64,000 nt of DNA from Lutjanus erythropterus. Lineage: Eukaryota > Chordata > Actinopteri > Lutjaniformes > Lutjanidae. A model generated the notes under the pieces. The model saw nothing but the letters and a program-made list of their open reading frames with translations. It ran no database searches and was not told the DNA's origin. The stretch spans positions 22,677,564-22,741,563 of the forward strand of contig CM034595.1 of NCBI GenBank assembly GCA_020091685.1, in the 5' to 3' direction. A program made the position numbers and the translations under genes. This document shows positions 36,801 through 48,800 of the stretch, piece by piece; the first letter of the stretch is position 1, and every line of letters starts with the position of its first letter.

Positions 36801-39800
36801 GTCTGACATTATTCTATCATTCAGCAGTGGTGTGTATGGAGCTGGAAACGGGGTAAATTAACCTGTGAAAGCTGCATGTATAAATATGATTGAGCACATT
36901 GTTCATTATTATAACAAACAATCCAGTTGGTGAATAAGACTGTAAGCCTGTTGAATGAGAGGCAGAACATCTTGAAACACAGCATGGCCATTTACTTTGA
37001 TTTACTATTGCTATATACAGTGTGTCTCAGTGTGGTTCAGACAAACCTAACACTTTGGCACTGGCAGCACAGTGAAAGCAGCGAGAGAGGGGCCCCTCCA
37101 TGGTATGGGTCCAACACTGATAAACTGGCAGACACACATTGATTCAGCAGTTCCTCAGCTGTGCACTCCACTCTGCTCAAACCACTCGCCTCCATCGCAG
37201 TAGAGAGAAACATCATGTGTTTATCATCCGCAAAGCTCCACTTGCATCCAAAACACTGACATTAACCACTCTCTTTATGTAGCATTATGTCTGAGCATAT
37301 CTTGCCTTGTGCCCTTGTTTGACTACTGTTTATTGAACACCCACAAGATTACTTAACTAACCACACATAAGTACATAACAGATCTGTATCAAACAGAGGA
37401 GGCTGGAGGCAACTGTGAGAGGGGGAAATTGTGATACACTCAATTTACTCCAACAAAATAGAGTGAAGACACTTATTTTGTACATGCTCAGTATTATTCT
37501 CTGTCTACGGAAAGGGAAAAGGATTCTTTCACCTCAGCAGAAGTTTTCAAGATTAAAAAAAGATTTTGAGGTATAAAGGTCACTTTTTAGATGTACATTT
37601 TTCTTTCTGTCTGCTGTATAAAGCTTAGATGACTGCAAATTAAACTTACATCAAATCAGTCTCTAGGTTGTTGGTTAAAAATCAACACGAACAAGCTATG
37701 CTAATGTAGATGTTGATAACTAATACAAGACTTTGTCATGGTTGCGAGTTTGGGGCAATTGTAACACAGTGTTACAGCCACATACAAGTAAGCACAATGT
37801 AAGCACAATGTTTGTCTGTGTTGACATACTTTTCAGTTAAAAAATGAACATTTCACCTTTTTTCATTTTCACTCAATTTATGTAAAAACTTGATTCAATA
37901 ATTAAAATCTAGTTACCACTAAAATAGTTGTCTAGTCTTCTGCAAAAATATAAATAGACTTTTGTGCAGACAATGCCTGACATCTCAAAGAATTTGAACC
38001 ACATACAAATAAATCTTACACTACAGCATTAATGTGATTACTTTGAGGTGTGCTTATATTTGAGATACAGCAGGTTAATATGGCTTATATTTTGAGCTTT
38101 CCAATTGAATACAGTTGCCTTCAGCAAGGGGGCAATTTCAACACTGATTTCTTACGTTCAATGTAATATAATAGTCTTGTCCATGTTAGTGTATATATCA
38201 ATTATATTATTAATTAGTGCACATCTGTATGTATTTTATATCAAAAGATGACAGGTCAGATCAAGTAGCCTGTGAGTTTGGGAGGAAAATGTTAAAAATG
38301 TTACAATTAGCCCCAGTCTCCCCTTGTATTTACAAACTCTTAACTTCATGGGTTTTTTAGCCAATTTAGATCACAGATGGATTTTGACTCCGAGGACAGT
38401 TATTGCCTGAGAGGGTGCCAGTGCTCTGAAAGTGAGCCAGTTTGCACACACAATTGTGAGCATGCACACAAACATATACGGTATACATACACATATTGTA
38501 AAGCTCAGTGTTAGCAGCCTGCAGATTCAGCTGTGCTCTTAGCTCACCGTCCCTCTCCAATGACATCATACCCTGACAATGCCACCATTCATACAGATGT
38601 TGCTTACAAAACCTGGAGTTCGACTCCTATTGTGTGTGTGCTGCTCCTCCCCACAACAAGAGGTATAGCCAGAGGTGCTCCCCTACTACAGTGCAGGAAA
38701 ATGAATGGGATACGTAATAAAGTTACTGCGTACGCTAATGGTTTAACTGCTTACAAATGACTTCATACTGAGCTAATCGCTCAATCAATCACCATGTAGC
38801 AGAAGTGAAAACTGACACATCTGTGGCTGCTTCACAAGTTTTCTTTCCTTGGGATTTTCTGAGCAGAGTATGCATGTAACTTTCTCATTTTTCACTTGTT
38901 CACTGCTCAGGGCAAAACTTGATCTTTAAGCCTATTAACCCAAATGCCTGTTACACTTCTGTAGCTACACTGAAACATAAGAACAGAAAAGGTTGAGTAA
39001 ATGAAATTTAAAAAGCTAAAGAAACACTTTGATTATTGCTCCTCCTGTGTCCTATGAAATGTTTCTTTAAGAGACGCACTGTTTTTTTCCCTCCTCAAGT
39101 AAAAAGGAGTACATTTAGAGCATGCCAGGAATTATGTCATCCACCCATCTAGTGCCAGCTCCACAGCCAAGAGAGCTGCAGCGAAGGAACATATAGTATT
39201 GTTTACCTCATAAAAAACTCAGCACCTAGCCTGATGCTTAGTGACAAATTTATTGTCCTTAGTAACAATGTAAACAATAGATAATTGGGAGATAATAAAT
39301 AACACATTTTCATACACGGGGCCCTCTGTCTGAAATTAGCAGGCAAGCGGGATGTGTGGAAAGCATGGAGCTCATTTAAAACGGACACAAAAACAATTCC
39401 ACCACTTTGAAAAAGGTCTCACTGATATGAGCTGAGTCATGTCCCAGAGTTGGCACTGGCAGATGTTATTTAGAAGCAGCTTGATAAGGGCTTGCTTGGG
39501 CTTCCCTTGATACAGATGACAAATGATAGTAAATGTCTTTCATCATACAAACAAAGCTATCAAACCATCTGAGCAGGAGAGGAAGGTTTTCAGAGGAGAA
39601 CATAGTGCATGTATGCACATGTGTGTTTATATATTACTGTATGTGCATCTCCACATCAGACCTAAAGAATTACACCATTATGAGATAAGGTTGACATTAC
39701 TGAAACTCAGCATATGTGAAACAGAGTAAAAAATATGTTAAAAAAAAAAAAGAGAGAGAGTGAGAGAGAAAAGCTGCATCTACCTTAATTAATCACTGGT

Positions 39801-42800
39801 TAAATGCACCAAGCTGCGAGCATGCTAAGTGACCCAAATCAAACTCATTCATGATGTGTACATCAGTGCACACTGGGTCTGGCTAACATGCTAATTGCTA
39901 ACATACTCATAGTGGATCCTAGTATTAACTTCTGCATTCACTGAGGAACTTTTACCCACAATGAGGTGTGTGGACGCTTCCACTGTTTTCGACAACAATC
40001 CCTGTTATAGTTGTGAATGCAGGACGCTCATTCAGTTCCAAGTGATCAAAAACTTTGACAAGTGCGGTTAGACAAGAGAGGCTGAGTGGACTAGACTTTC
40101 AGATTGTGGAGGACTCACAAAATGAGTACAACAACAAATTCACTGATGACTGTAACTCTCTCGCTCGATGAGAACGTCAACAATGCTAGGCAACATACCA
40201 TTGTGTGTATATGTGCAGTATTGCAAAAACTATGCAGCTCTCTTTTTTGCTTTAATACGTGTGTTTGTGTCTGCAGCCTTGGTGATGCTTTATTCTTAAT
40301 TTCTGTCACTCAAAGGCTCATTTATACCCCTTTTACGTACGAAAATAAATATGTTTGTTTCCAACAATCTAACTGTCACTGCTCATATACTTCAATGCAT
40401 CCTTTATGTCGGCATGGATGTTAAGCAATACATCCACTAGAGGGTGCTGCTCAGAGACAAAAGTTATACCAAAGAAGAAGAGTCAAAATTTTCTGGCATG
40501 TAAAAACATGGCAATGCGGGGGAAGGTTGTAAAAATGTGTCTCTTGAGAAAAAGGCAAAATGGAGGCAGCAGTCTGTAGACAGCAGTTGTCAGTGCAGCC
40601 AATGACAACATGCAAACTTCTTTGTTGTGTCCTGTGGTCGTGCCTCGCTTGTACAATTGGCTACACTGCCACACTGCCCCCTATGACTATCAGTGGTGCT
40701 GCTACATTTCATTTGTGTCCATATGCTTTCCTCCAAGTTTTTGTTTCAAAACACTTTCTTGAAATGAAAACGTTTTAGTGTGGACGCAGCCTAGTATTGC
40801 TTATTGCTGTCCTTGCCACTTGTTATTTATTGTCATCCATTTATGTTAGTTGTTTTGTTTTGTCCTCTTTTCTAGTTATTTCTGGTAAGGCTACACTGAG
40901 GAAGACCTTTCATTAACTGATAATCAGTTGTATGTGTAGACTGCAAAGTACTGTCTATAGAAATGGAATATATTGTTGCTTTGGACATATGGGCTCTTTG
41001 ATGTAATATGTACACATCACACATGTATGTTAATGGACTTTATTTTGGAGCCTAAATGTGTTCTTCTGTTTAATAGGTCTATCATAGAAATTCATCATAT
41101 ACAGTTTTTTTTTACCCTCACACCATGCATCCCCTTTCCTTTCTAAAAATGTATTGCAGAGCAGTTTACCACTTTTTAATTTTATCTAAGTACTTTTTTT
41201 ACATATATATTTTGGGGGCCTTTATGCCTTTAAATATATAGGACAGCTGAAGACATGACAGGAAAAGTGTAGAGAGAGAGAGGGTGGAGGAATGACACAC
41301 AGCAAAGGGCTACAGGCCGGAGTCGAACCCACGGCAGCTGCAGAGGACCCCCAGCCCCTGCACATGGGCGAACCACCAGACTCTAAGCACATTTTTCAGA
41401 GCTAAGTTAACTTGCGCTTGAGTAAAATTTCTTCAAAATAACAGTACTTCTATTTGAGCAAAAAATTCTAATACTCTTTTCATTCCTGCTCCACGTAAAC
41501 AATATGTATGCATGTGTTCTGTGCATGTTTACATCTCATTCGTCACTTGTTTTTAAGTACCTGACCGTCTGCACATGTATGAATGTCTAACTATGTGACA
41601 CCCTGTGAGGAGGATGACACAGAGCTGGAGCCGCCTGTGTGTGTGTGTGTGCGTGCAAGTGTTCGCAAGGCCCTGTGGAGAACTGGCTCTGAGTGTTGAT
41701 GTAATGCTTTGGCCGGCGTGCTGTGGAACTTGGCCTCCTCTCTGCACCGTTTCCTCTACACTGCGAGGGTCAACTATCCCACAACCTCCAGCATACAACA
41801 CGCACCATTCTATTCCCCAGACCACAACAGAGCAGAAACACAACCACACCCGGCACCATGAGCACCCAGTCCTTCACAAGAAGAAAAACACTTGAACCAA
41901 AACTAATAAAACACTCCGATCTCAGCAACACTCCCAGACAACAAGCTAAAAGCAAGGAGGCAAAACACACAAGTCCGTTACTACACCGCCGGGCTTTGCT
42001 GTACCACTTAAACGATGGCACTTAAGGAGAAAATCAGAGATAGAAGAGAACAAAGATGGGCACTGATGCAGATACAGTCTTTGGCCCAGAGAGCACAAAC
42101 AGAGAGCTCAGAGCGAGATATGAGTCCCCAAGGGGCCACAGCAGTCCTTCGGCTCATTAACTATTTACACCAGAGACAGGCCTCCCTGCTGCTCTGGCCC
42201 ACCACAAAATCAATTAGCCTTCATTAGCCCGGGCTCTGGGCATGCTTTCTCTGGCAGGGGAGGGTTAATTCTGCTACCGAGGCCTCCAGTTACCACAGAA
42301 TCTCAAACAATCACACACACATACTCTCAGAAAAATAATAGTTTTCAAATGGTTCTTCAAAAGGCTCTCTAGTTCTACAAAGAGCCATCATCAATGGAAG
42401 AACCCCTTTATTTAGAGGATGGTTCTTCTTGTACTTCATGTTGTCCTTTAAAGTACACTCACTTAGAAACTTAAAGCATTCTTCAGCTTGTCCCCGAGTT
42501 CCTGGTAGAACCTTTAAAGAAGGTTCCATTTGGAACCCTTTCAGTCCTACCAAGAACCCAACATAAAGGGTTATACCTGGAACTACCTGTAAAGGTTTCA
42601 CCTAGAACCCTCAGTGGAATTCACCCAGAGTGTTCTACAACCAAGAACCCTTTATAGTCCATTGGTTTCATCTAGAACCCACACAGGCAGTTCTACTCAG
42701 AGCCTTGTTGTATTCCAACTTTTATCCAGAGCTCACCCAGGAAGTTCAATTGAGTACTACTGAGTAGCTTGAGTAGCTTTTATATTATGGTACAACCTGG

Positions 42801-45800
42801 AATAACCTGTGACAAATCCTTGGCAATGGTTCTGGGTAGAACCTCAGCCTTGCAGGAAGAACCCTTTTGGAAACCTTATTTCTTAGAGTGTGCTAAAGGC
42901 TCTTAATTTCATTTTTTATTTGGTGGCAGGTAGGAACTAGTTTCTTTCTAATAGAAATCCAAAGGTTTGTGGATTATCTTTAGTAACTGGGTCATGACTT
43001 CTGGAAAGTGGCATTGCTGTTGCGTTTTTCAACAGCAACGTCACTGGAGAGATGGAAGAAGAAGAAGAAGAAGAAGAAGAAGAAGAAGAAGAAGAAGAAG
43101 AAGAAGAAGAAGAAGAAGAAGAAGAAGAAGACATCTCTATGGCTGAGACCTCCAAAACTCTGCAACTCACACCAAAACTATCTATATGGATAAACAGTAC
43201 CACAGGTAAGATGAAAAATATGTACTTTTGATTTTGGGGTGAACTTTCCCTTTAAAGAACCGTTTCCAGAAATGGTTCTTTAAAGAACTTGTTGGCAAAA
43301 TTTATTTTGGGGAAATAAAAATGGCTCTTTTACGGCATCGCTCTGAAAAACCATTGTTGGTTCCAGGTAGCACCCTTATTCTCTGGTTGTATGCGTGGTG
43401 TACATGCACGCACAAGTACAGAAACTGGGCCAAGCAAGAAGTCCTTTCATGTCACTCATAAAGAATTCCTCCAGCTTCTCACTCCCGCTCACTGTTTAGT
43501 GTCTCAGAATATCGATACTGTCTCTCGCCTTTCAACTCCCCTGCTCACTCAGCCTGTCTATCTATTTCCTTCATGTCTATCAAAGTCCCACTCAATCCCC
43601 TTCTCCTCTCTCGCAATGTAAACGCTGAGCAGAAAGAGTGCATCCAGGTCCGTGCCTCGGGGGTGTGGGGTTACAGTACGGAGATTTCCCATTGGCGGAA
43701 AGTCAACATGGTCGGGGTAATGCGATTAGGGCCGGATTGAGAACGTCGCAGGGGACACATGGGCCTGATCATGGCCCAGTTATCCGATAGCGAGGCCGTA
43801 TTTATCGACCTGGCCGGGGCGAGGATATTACAGACATTAGAGACCCCGTCTATGCTTATGAAACCCACGCTGCAGATCGCACCCTGATAACACAATTAGT
43901 CTCTCACTTTCGGTCCACAATCGTGGAATTCCATCAGTTGCGTTCAGACATCAGGGATCCGAATCTCAATTGATCCACATTTGGTTCGTCTCATGCCTGA
44001 ATGGCCAACTAGCCAGAAAGTTGCATGGTTGAGAGGGCCTGTAGCCATTTAGTGGCTGCATATGTTTATGGAAGTCCTAACAGAGCATTTACAATTCAAT
44101 TACACAGATACGAGAAGGAGAAAAAAAGAGTAAGATGTGTCTGGATGACGGCCAGGAGGAGAGATAAGCCTAATACACTAATATTGTGTTACCCCAGCGT
44201 GTTACCATAGGAACAGTTGAGGAGATTCAAAAGACTACAAAGACGATCAATCTTGAGAGAGCAGGAGGAAGAGGGAGAATTAAATGCCCTGGGAATGCTC
44301 CCGCTCTCCTCTATCAGAGCAATAACTCTTCTAATGACCTCTGCTACCTCCACTCTCGCTCTCGCTCTTCACAAGATGTTTCTCTCCAGCAAACTCTGCT
44401 ATCAGTGAACCCGTCCAAACACAAAGAGCAGCCAATGGTTTGTGAGATTTTTGATATCCAAGTCATGACACTTATGGAGACTCTTCCATTTTCAGAGTTA
44501 TTTATTTTGAAAACAAAGGTTGGCTGCTGGTCATGTTGCTACAGTATTTATCAATTCATATCACCTCAAGTGTAACTGTTCATGCATTTTACATTTCTCA
44601 AATGAATACTGTCTGTCATTAGCATCAGTACTAGCCAAAGGTCAGAGACTTGAGCCACATGACTCGAGCTGCAAATTTGATGACTTTAGACTCGTCTGGT
44701 TAACATTGATAAAAGACTGAACTTGACTTTGACTTTTTAATGTCTGCATTTGTAGATGTTGAGAGAAATTATGTTTTGTTTTTGTAACATAATTTTAAAA
44801 GTGATTTCTAGCACAATGCACATAGCCTTGCTAGGGTTGTCACAGTAATCTCCTTACCAAAACACTGCAGTCATGTGATGCCTACTGGGGGGTTCAGCTT
44901 ATTACTGTTATGACTGCAAATTTTATTTTGAAGAGTCAATCTCATGTTGAGATCAGTGCATTGATCTATTAATACACCTAAGGATCAGCGCTGTCACACA
45001 CAAGTCAGGAACATCCTCTGACTGGTTGACAAGGCAGACACACAGCCTATGATTGGCCAACAGATTCAACCCAAGGCAAATTGGAATTGCCAGTGAGCTG
45101 CTAACATCATGCTAACAATAACAACAACAACTGTTTTCCATAGAGAAAAATTGGTATATATTATGCTTCAGTATAGCCCAATAAAATATAACAATTAAAG
45201 CAGTAACAACAATCAGAAACAATGAGAACAACAATGAGAAAAAAAATTACATACCATCACAGCCCTAGACCTGGCAACCTACTACAGTAGGACGCAGCAG
45301 ACCAGCAGATGTCAATGCACAAAGTAGCTGTCATTAGGGGGGTAGTCCAAAAATAATAACATCTGGATCCAAGAATTATGTTGTCAATGACAGTAGTAAA
45401 AAGAAAACAGCGCTATGCAAGGTCTGCAGCTCAAAAATCAGTGGGACGACCCGGCACATACGTGAATGTAACCTTTTTGCTTATTAACTTCTTGGCTGGT
45501 CAAATGTTAGCTAGAAAGCTAATGGTCCCGTGTGCAACTCTAGTGATCCCACTCAATCGTTTTGAGGCTTCTTGTTCATTGCAGCAAAAAAAAAGTTGAA
45601 TATCAATAAGATTTTACCACTTTCTTTTAACGGATTTCAATGTGTAGACTGATGTAGATCATCAGAATTTTATATGACTTGACTTGTTTGATTCTCACCA
45701 CAGTAACCTGGACCTTCCTTGAAGGTTATGACCTGAGACTTGCACATGTGTGACTTACTCCTACCTCTGGTATTAGGTGTACTAACAAAGTTGGACTGAA

Positions 45801-48800
45801 TGGAAGATTTCTTTCTCTTCAGCTTAGTCCTCTACACTTATTCAAAACCTGTCTCCTTTTTGTCTCTCTCAGCTCTCAGCTACGTCTCGTTCCCACTGCT
45901 CTAACTGCCTGCTTTGTGAAGGATGAGGTCATTTGATTTTTTCCCCGCTGTGTTAAACTAGTGCTAACAAGTTGCAGGACCTACAGAACATGTTCTGTAC
46001 ATTAAGATATACATCAGGCAGTCAGTGGGCAGCCCAGCCACAACCACATAAAGGGCCCTTTATTCCAGCCAGAGTCTCCAGTGCTGCACTGGCAGGTTCA
46101 GACACAGCTTTGATTACACACCAAATGATGAAATCCACACAGACCTAAGAGCACAGCTTTGCTGGCACAGCCCAGTGGAAAAGAGAGGTTGCAACACTTT
46201 GAGTGTGCGCATATACGTGTATGCATAAATGTGTATGTATCCATGTGAATACATGCGTATACTCACCAGTTTGGCTTCTGAGTGCATGGAGGGAATGTGA
46301 GTGGAAGAGCAGGAGCTGCTGTGGGTGGGTCCTTGCATACCCATCATATTGGAGCCCATGGACATTTGTCTCTCCATCTGAAGATTACAACACAATGATA
46401 ACAGTCATACTCACACTTGTATATGTGTTGTTCTCATACCACAAAACTTTTTCACACAAAATGACTAAATAAAAACTGTTTATTTAGCTCTGATTTATGC
46501 TATTTATGGTGATTTTTATGTCTTAAAGAGACATCCCAAAATCCAAGTTAAATATTTTTCCTCTTAGTAATAGTCTGGTAGTGCTATTCATCCATTTAGA
46601 TAGTTCTGGTGCATATTGCCAAGTTTTGGAGATATCGGCCATACAGGTGTCTGCTTATTATCTTGAGAAACCAGGTAATGATTTTTGAAAAGAGACATGG
46701 CTGTTCAATTTTTCAAATGTATTCTTGGTTGTCATTTTGAGCACCTCAAGCTGAGTGCCATCTAGCTTCATTATAGTGGAGAAAAGGAAGGGGTGAGCTG
46801 TCCTGTTAAAGGAAAAGTTAGTCACATTTCATGCAGACATTCAGTCAGTGTTGATGGTAAATGTAGTCAATAATATTAATGATGAGCATATTGCATCATC
46901 TGACTACATTTACTATCAACACCAACTGGACATTCACATGAAAAGTCCCAAATTTTCCCCTTAACAAGATGTTATCTCTGCTTTCACAAAAGCAGCTTTA
47001 GCATTTAAAAGCGTGAGACTTATCTTCCTGTGCAGTAAGCTGCGGAGGATGAGATGAGAGAGCATGAGAGCCTGATTTCACATGACAGGCTGCCCCATGC
47101 ACAGCTCTGTGTGATGATAACTGGAGCTGACCCAAAACAGGAAGCCAACACGGAGGGACTTAACACAGGAAGCCAGTGCAACAGGGGTGTGTGCATTTCT
47201 GATAATAGTGTGGTGGGTGTCAGTCGGGCTAACTCAAAACCCCATTCCTCTCAGTGCAGGTCGTGTTAATAAGGTGAACAAGATTGTGTGAGTAGGTGCA
47301 CTGAGAGGGGTGCTACTACCTGCCCCTAAATGAAAACAAATAGTACCACTTTACACTAAGACTACCTTTACAAATGTTTATGGCTCCAATTCACTATTTG
47401 AACTGCAGTACTTACTTTTGAACACTAGGGTCTTACATATTTCTCCTTTAATACTCAAAGGTTTCAACTGACATATCAAATTTCCAATTGATATACTAAG
47501 GCTTTGGTAATATTGTTTACCTTGACACTTTAAGCATGCACTGTTCTGCACCTGATAATAAGGCTCCTTTTTGCTAGTTAAAAATGTTAGTAAGTCATTA
47601 GTAAGTAGAAAGCAGAACCTGGATCTCATCGCATAGTGAGTGCACACTGATGAGTGAAAATGGTGTTTTAACTTGTTTATGAATGATTTATAAAGTGTTT
47701 ACAACCTAAAATAAAAAGTAATTTATAAACAGGTCCAAACGAAATCTGCAGATTTCTTTTTTTTTCTTCAGTGATCCAGAATGGAAATTAGCAAAAGGTT
47801 GTAATGTTGGTTGTAATATTCATTTTAAATAACAAAGATTGGATTTGGGTTGGAAATAAGCATACTGAAAACATTAAAACAACTGAAAATTATTTCAAGC
47901 AGGGCCTAAAGAAACATTAGTAGAATTAGTAAAACCCTTACATTGGTCATTTTATTTCAGCAGTTTAAAACAAAGTGTGAACATTTGTTTGAAAAGTCAA
48001 CCAGCTTAAAACGCAGGACACATGGCCACTAAAATGCAAGGTTTACTGTGGGGCAGAGACAGCAAAAAATAACTTGTGAAACTATTAAGCATTAATTATG
48101 AGATTAAAATAATTTATCTTCCAACAATTACCACTTTGACATATATTCAAACATACCCATAATTAAATAACTGTTGAGATTCCTTTTAACATTCTTAGTT
48201 TTATAAGAAGCACTGTATTCATTTAAATTCTGCAAAAAATCTGATGAGGTGTTGTCACGTTGTGGATGTGTTTATAAGGGTCATCTTATTGTAAAGTGGT
48301 ACCGAGAGAACTTTTGCATGAGCGTCTCATGTATATGTGTGTGTGAGCTGCTGTTGTGGCCTCCCAGCTGCTGAGCTCTGGTTAGTGTGTTGGTCTCCAT
48401 AGGGAATGGCCCCTCTCCACCCCCCAGTGCCTGACCCCCGCCCCCACTCCTCGTCCACAGAGACTCAGGCCTAGAACCTGACACACAGCCTTAATTGCAC
48501 TAAGTGTGTTTTGTGTAAAAATATCACCCAAACCTGCACCCCTTTCCTGAACCGTCAATCTTCCCTAAAATCGCTTAGCTCTTAATTTAATAAACATGGG
48601 AGGGTTTTTTTCCATACCATAAACACAGGCTGTCTTATGTTACAATGAGAACACATGTTCTATCATTAGAATCCTGATACGAGGAGGTTGTTATCATTCC
48701 CTGCTTCCCTATGTGGGTCCTCTAAATCTTTTTGGCTTAATTATAATAAAGTCTACAGGTTGAATCCTTCATTTCTTCAGGAAAAATGTGGTATATCATG

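Larger units (their letters stand above)
24237..46266 (-). other. creb5: Large creb5 intron (22 kb)
   Basis: Separates the MHSEAKL exon from the His-rich exon. The sequence is mostly AT-rich and full of MITEs, listed separately. It also has several less repetitive, CpG-retaining blocks (29640-29870, 31790-32120, 33700-34080, 35280-35560, 43620-43990) that may be conserved regulatory DNA. Many short ORFs exist, but none resembles a known protein or has exon-like support. Confidence 0.7.

Noticed and set aside
42937-43203. Poly-Ser or poly-Lys ORFs
   Set aside because: Translation of the GAA microsatellite, not a gene.
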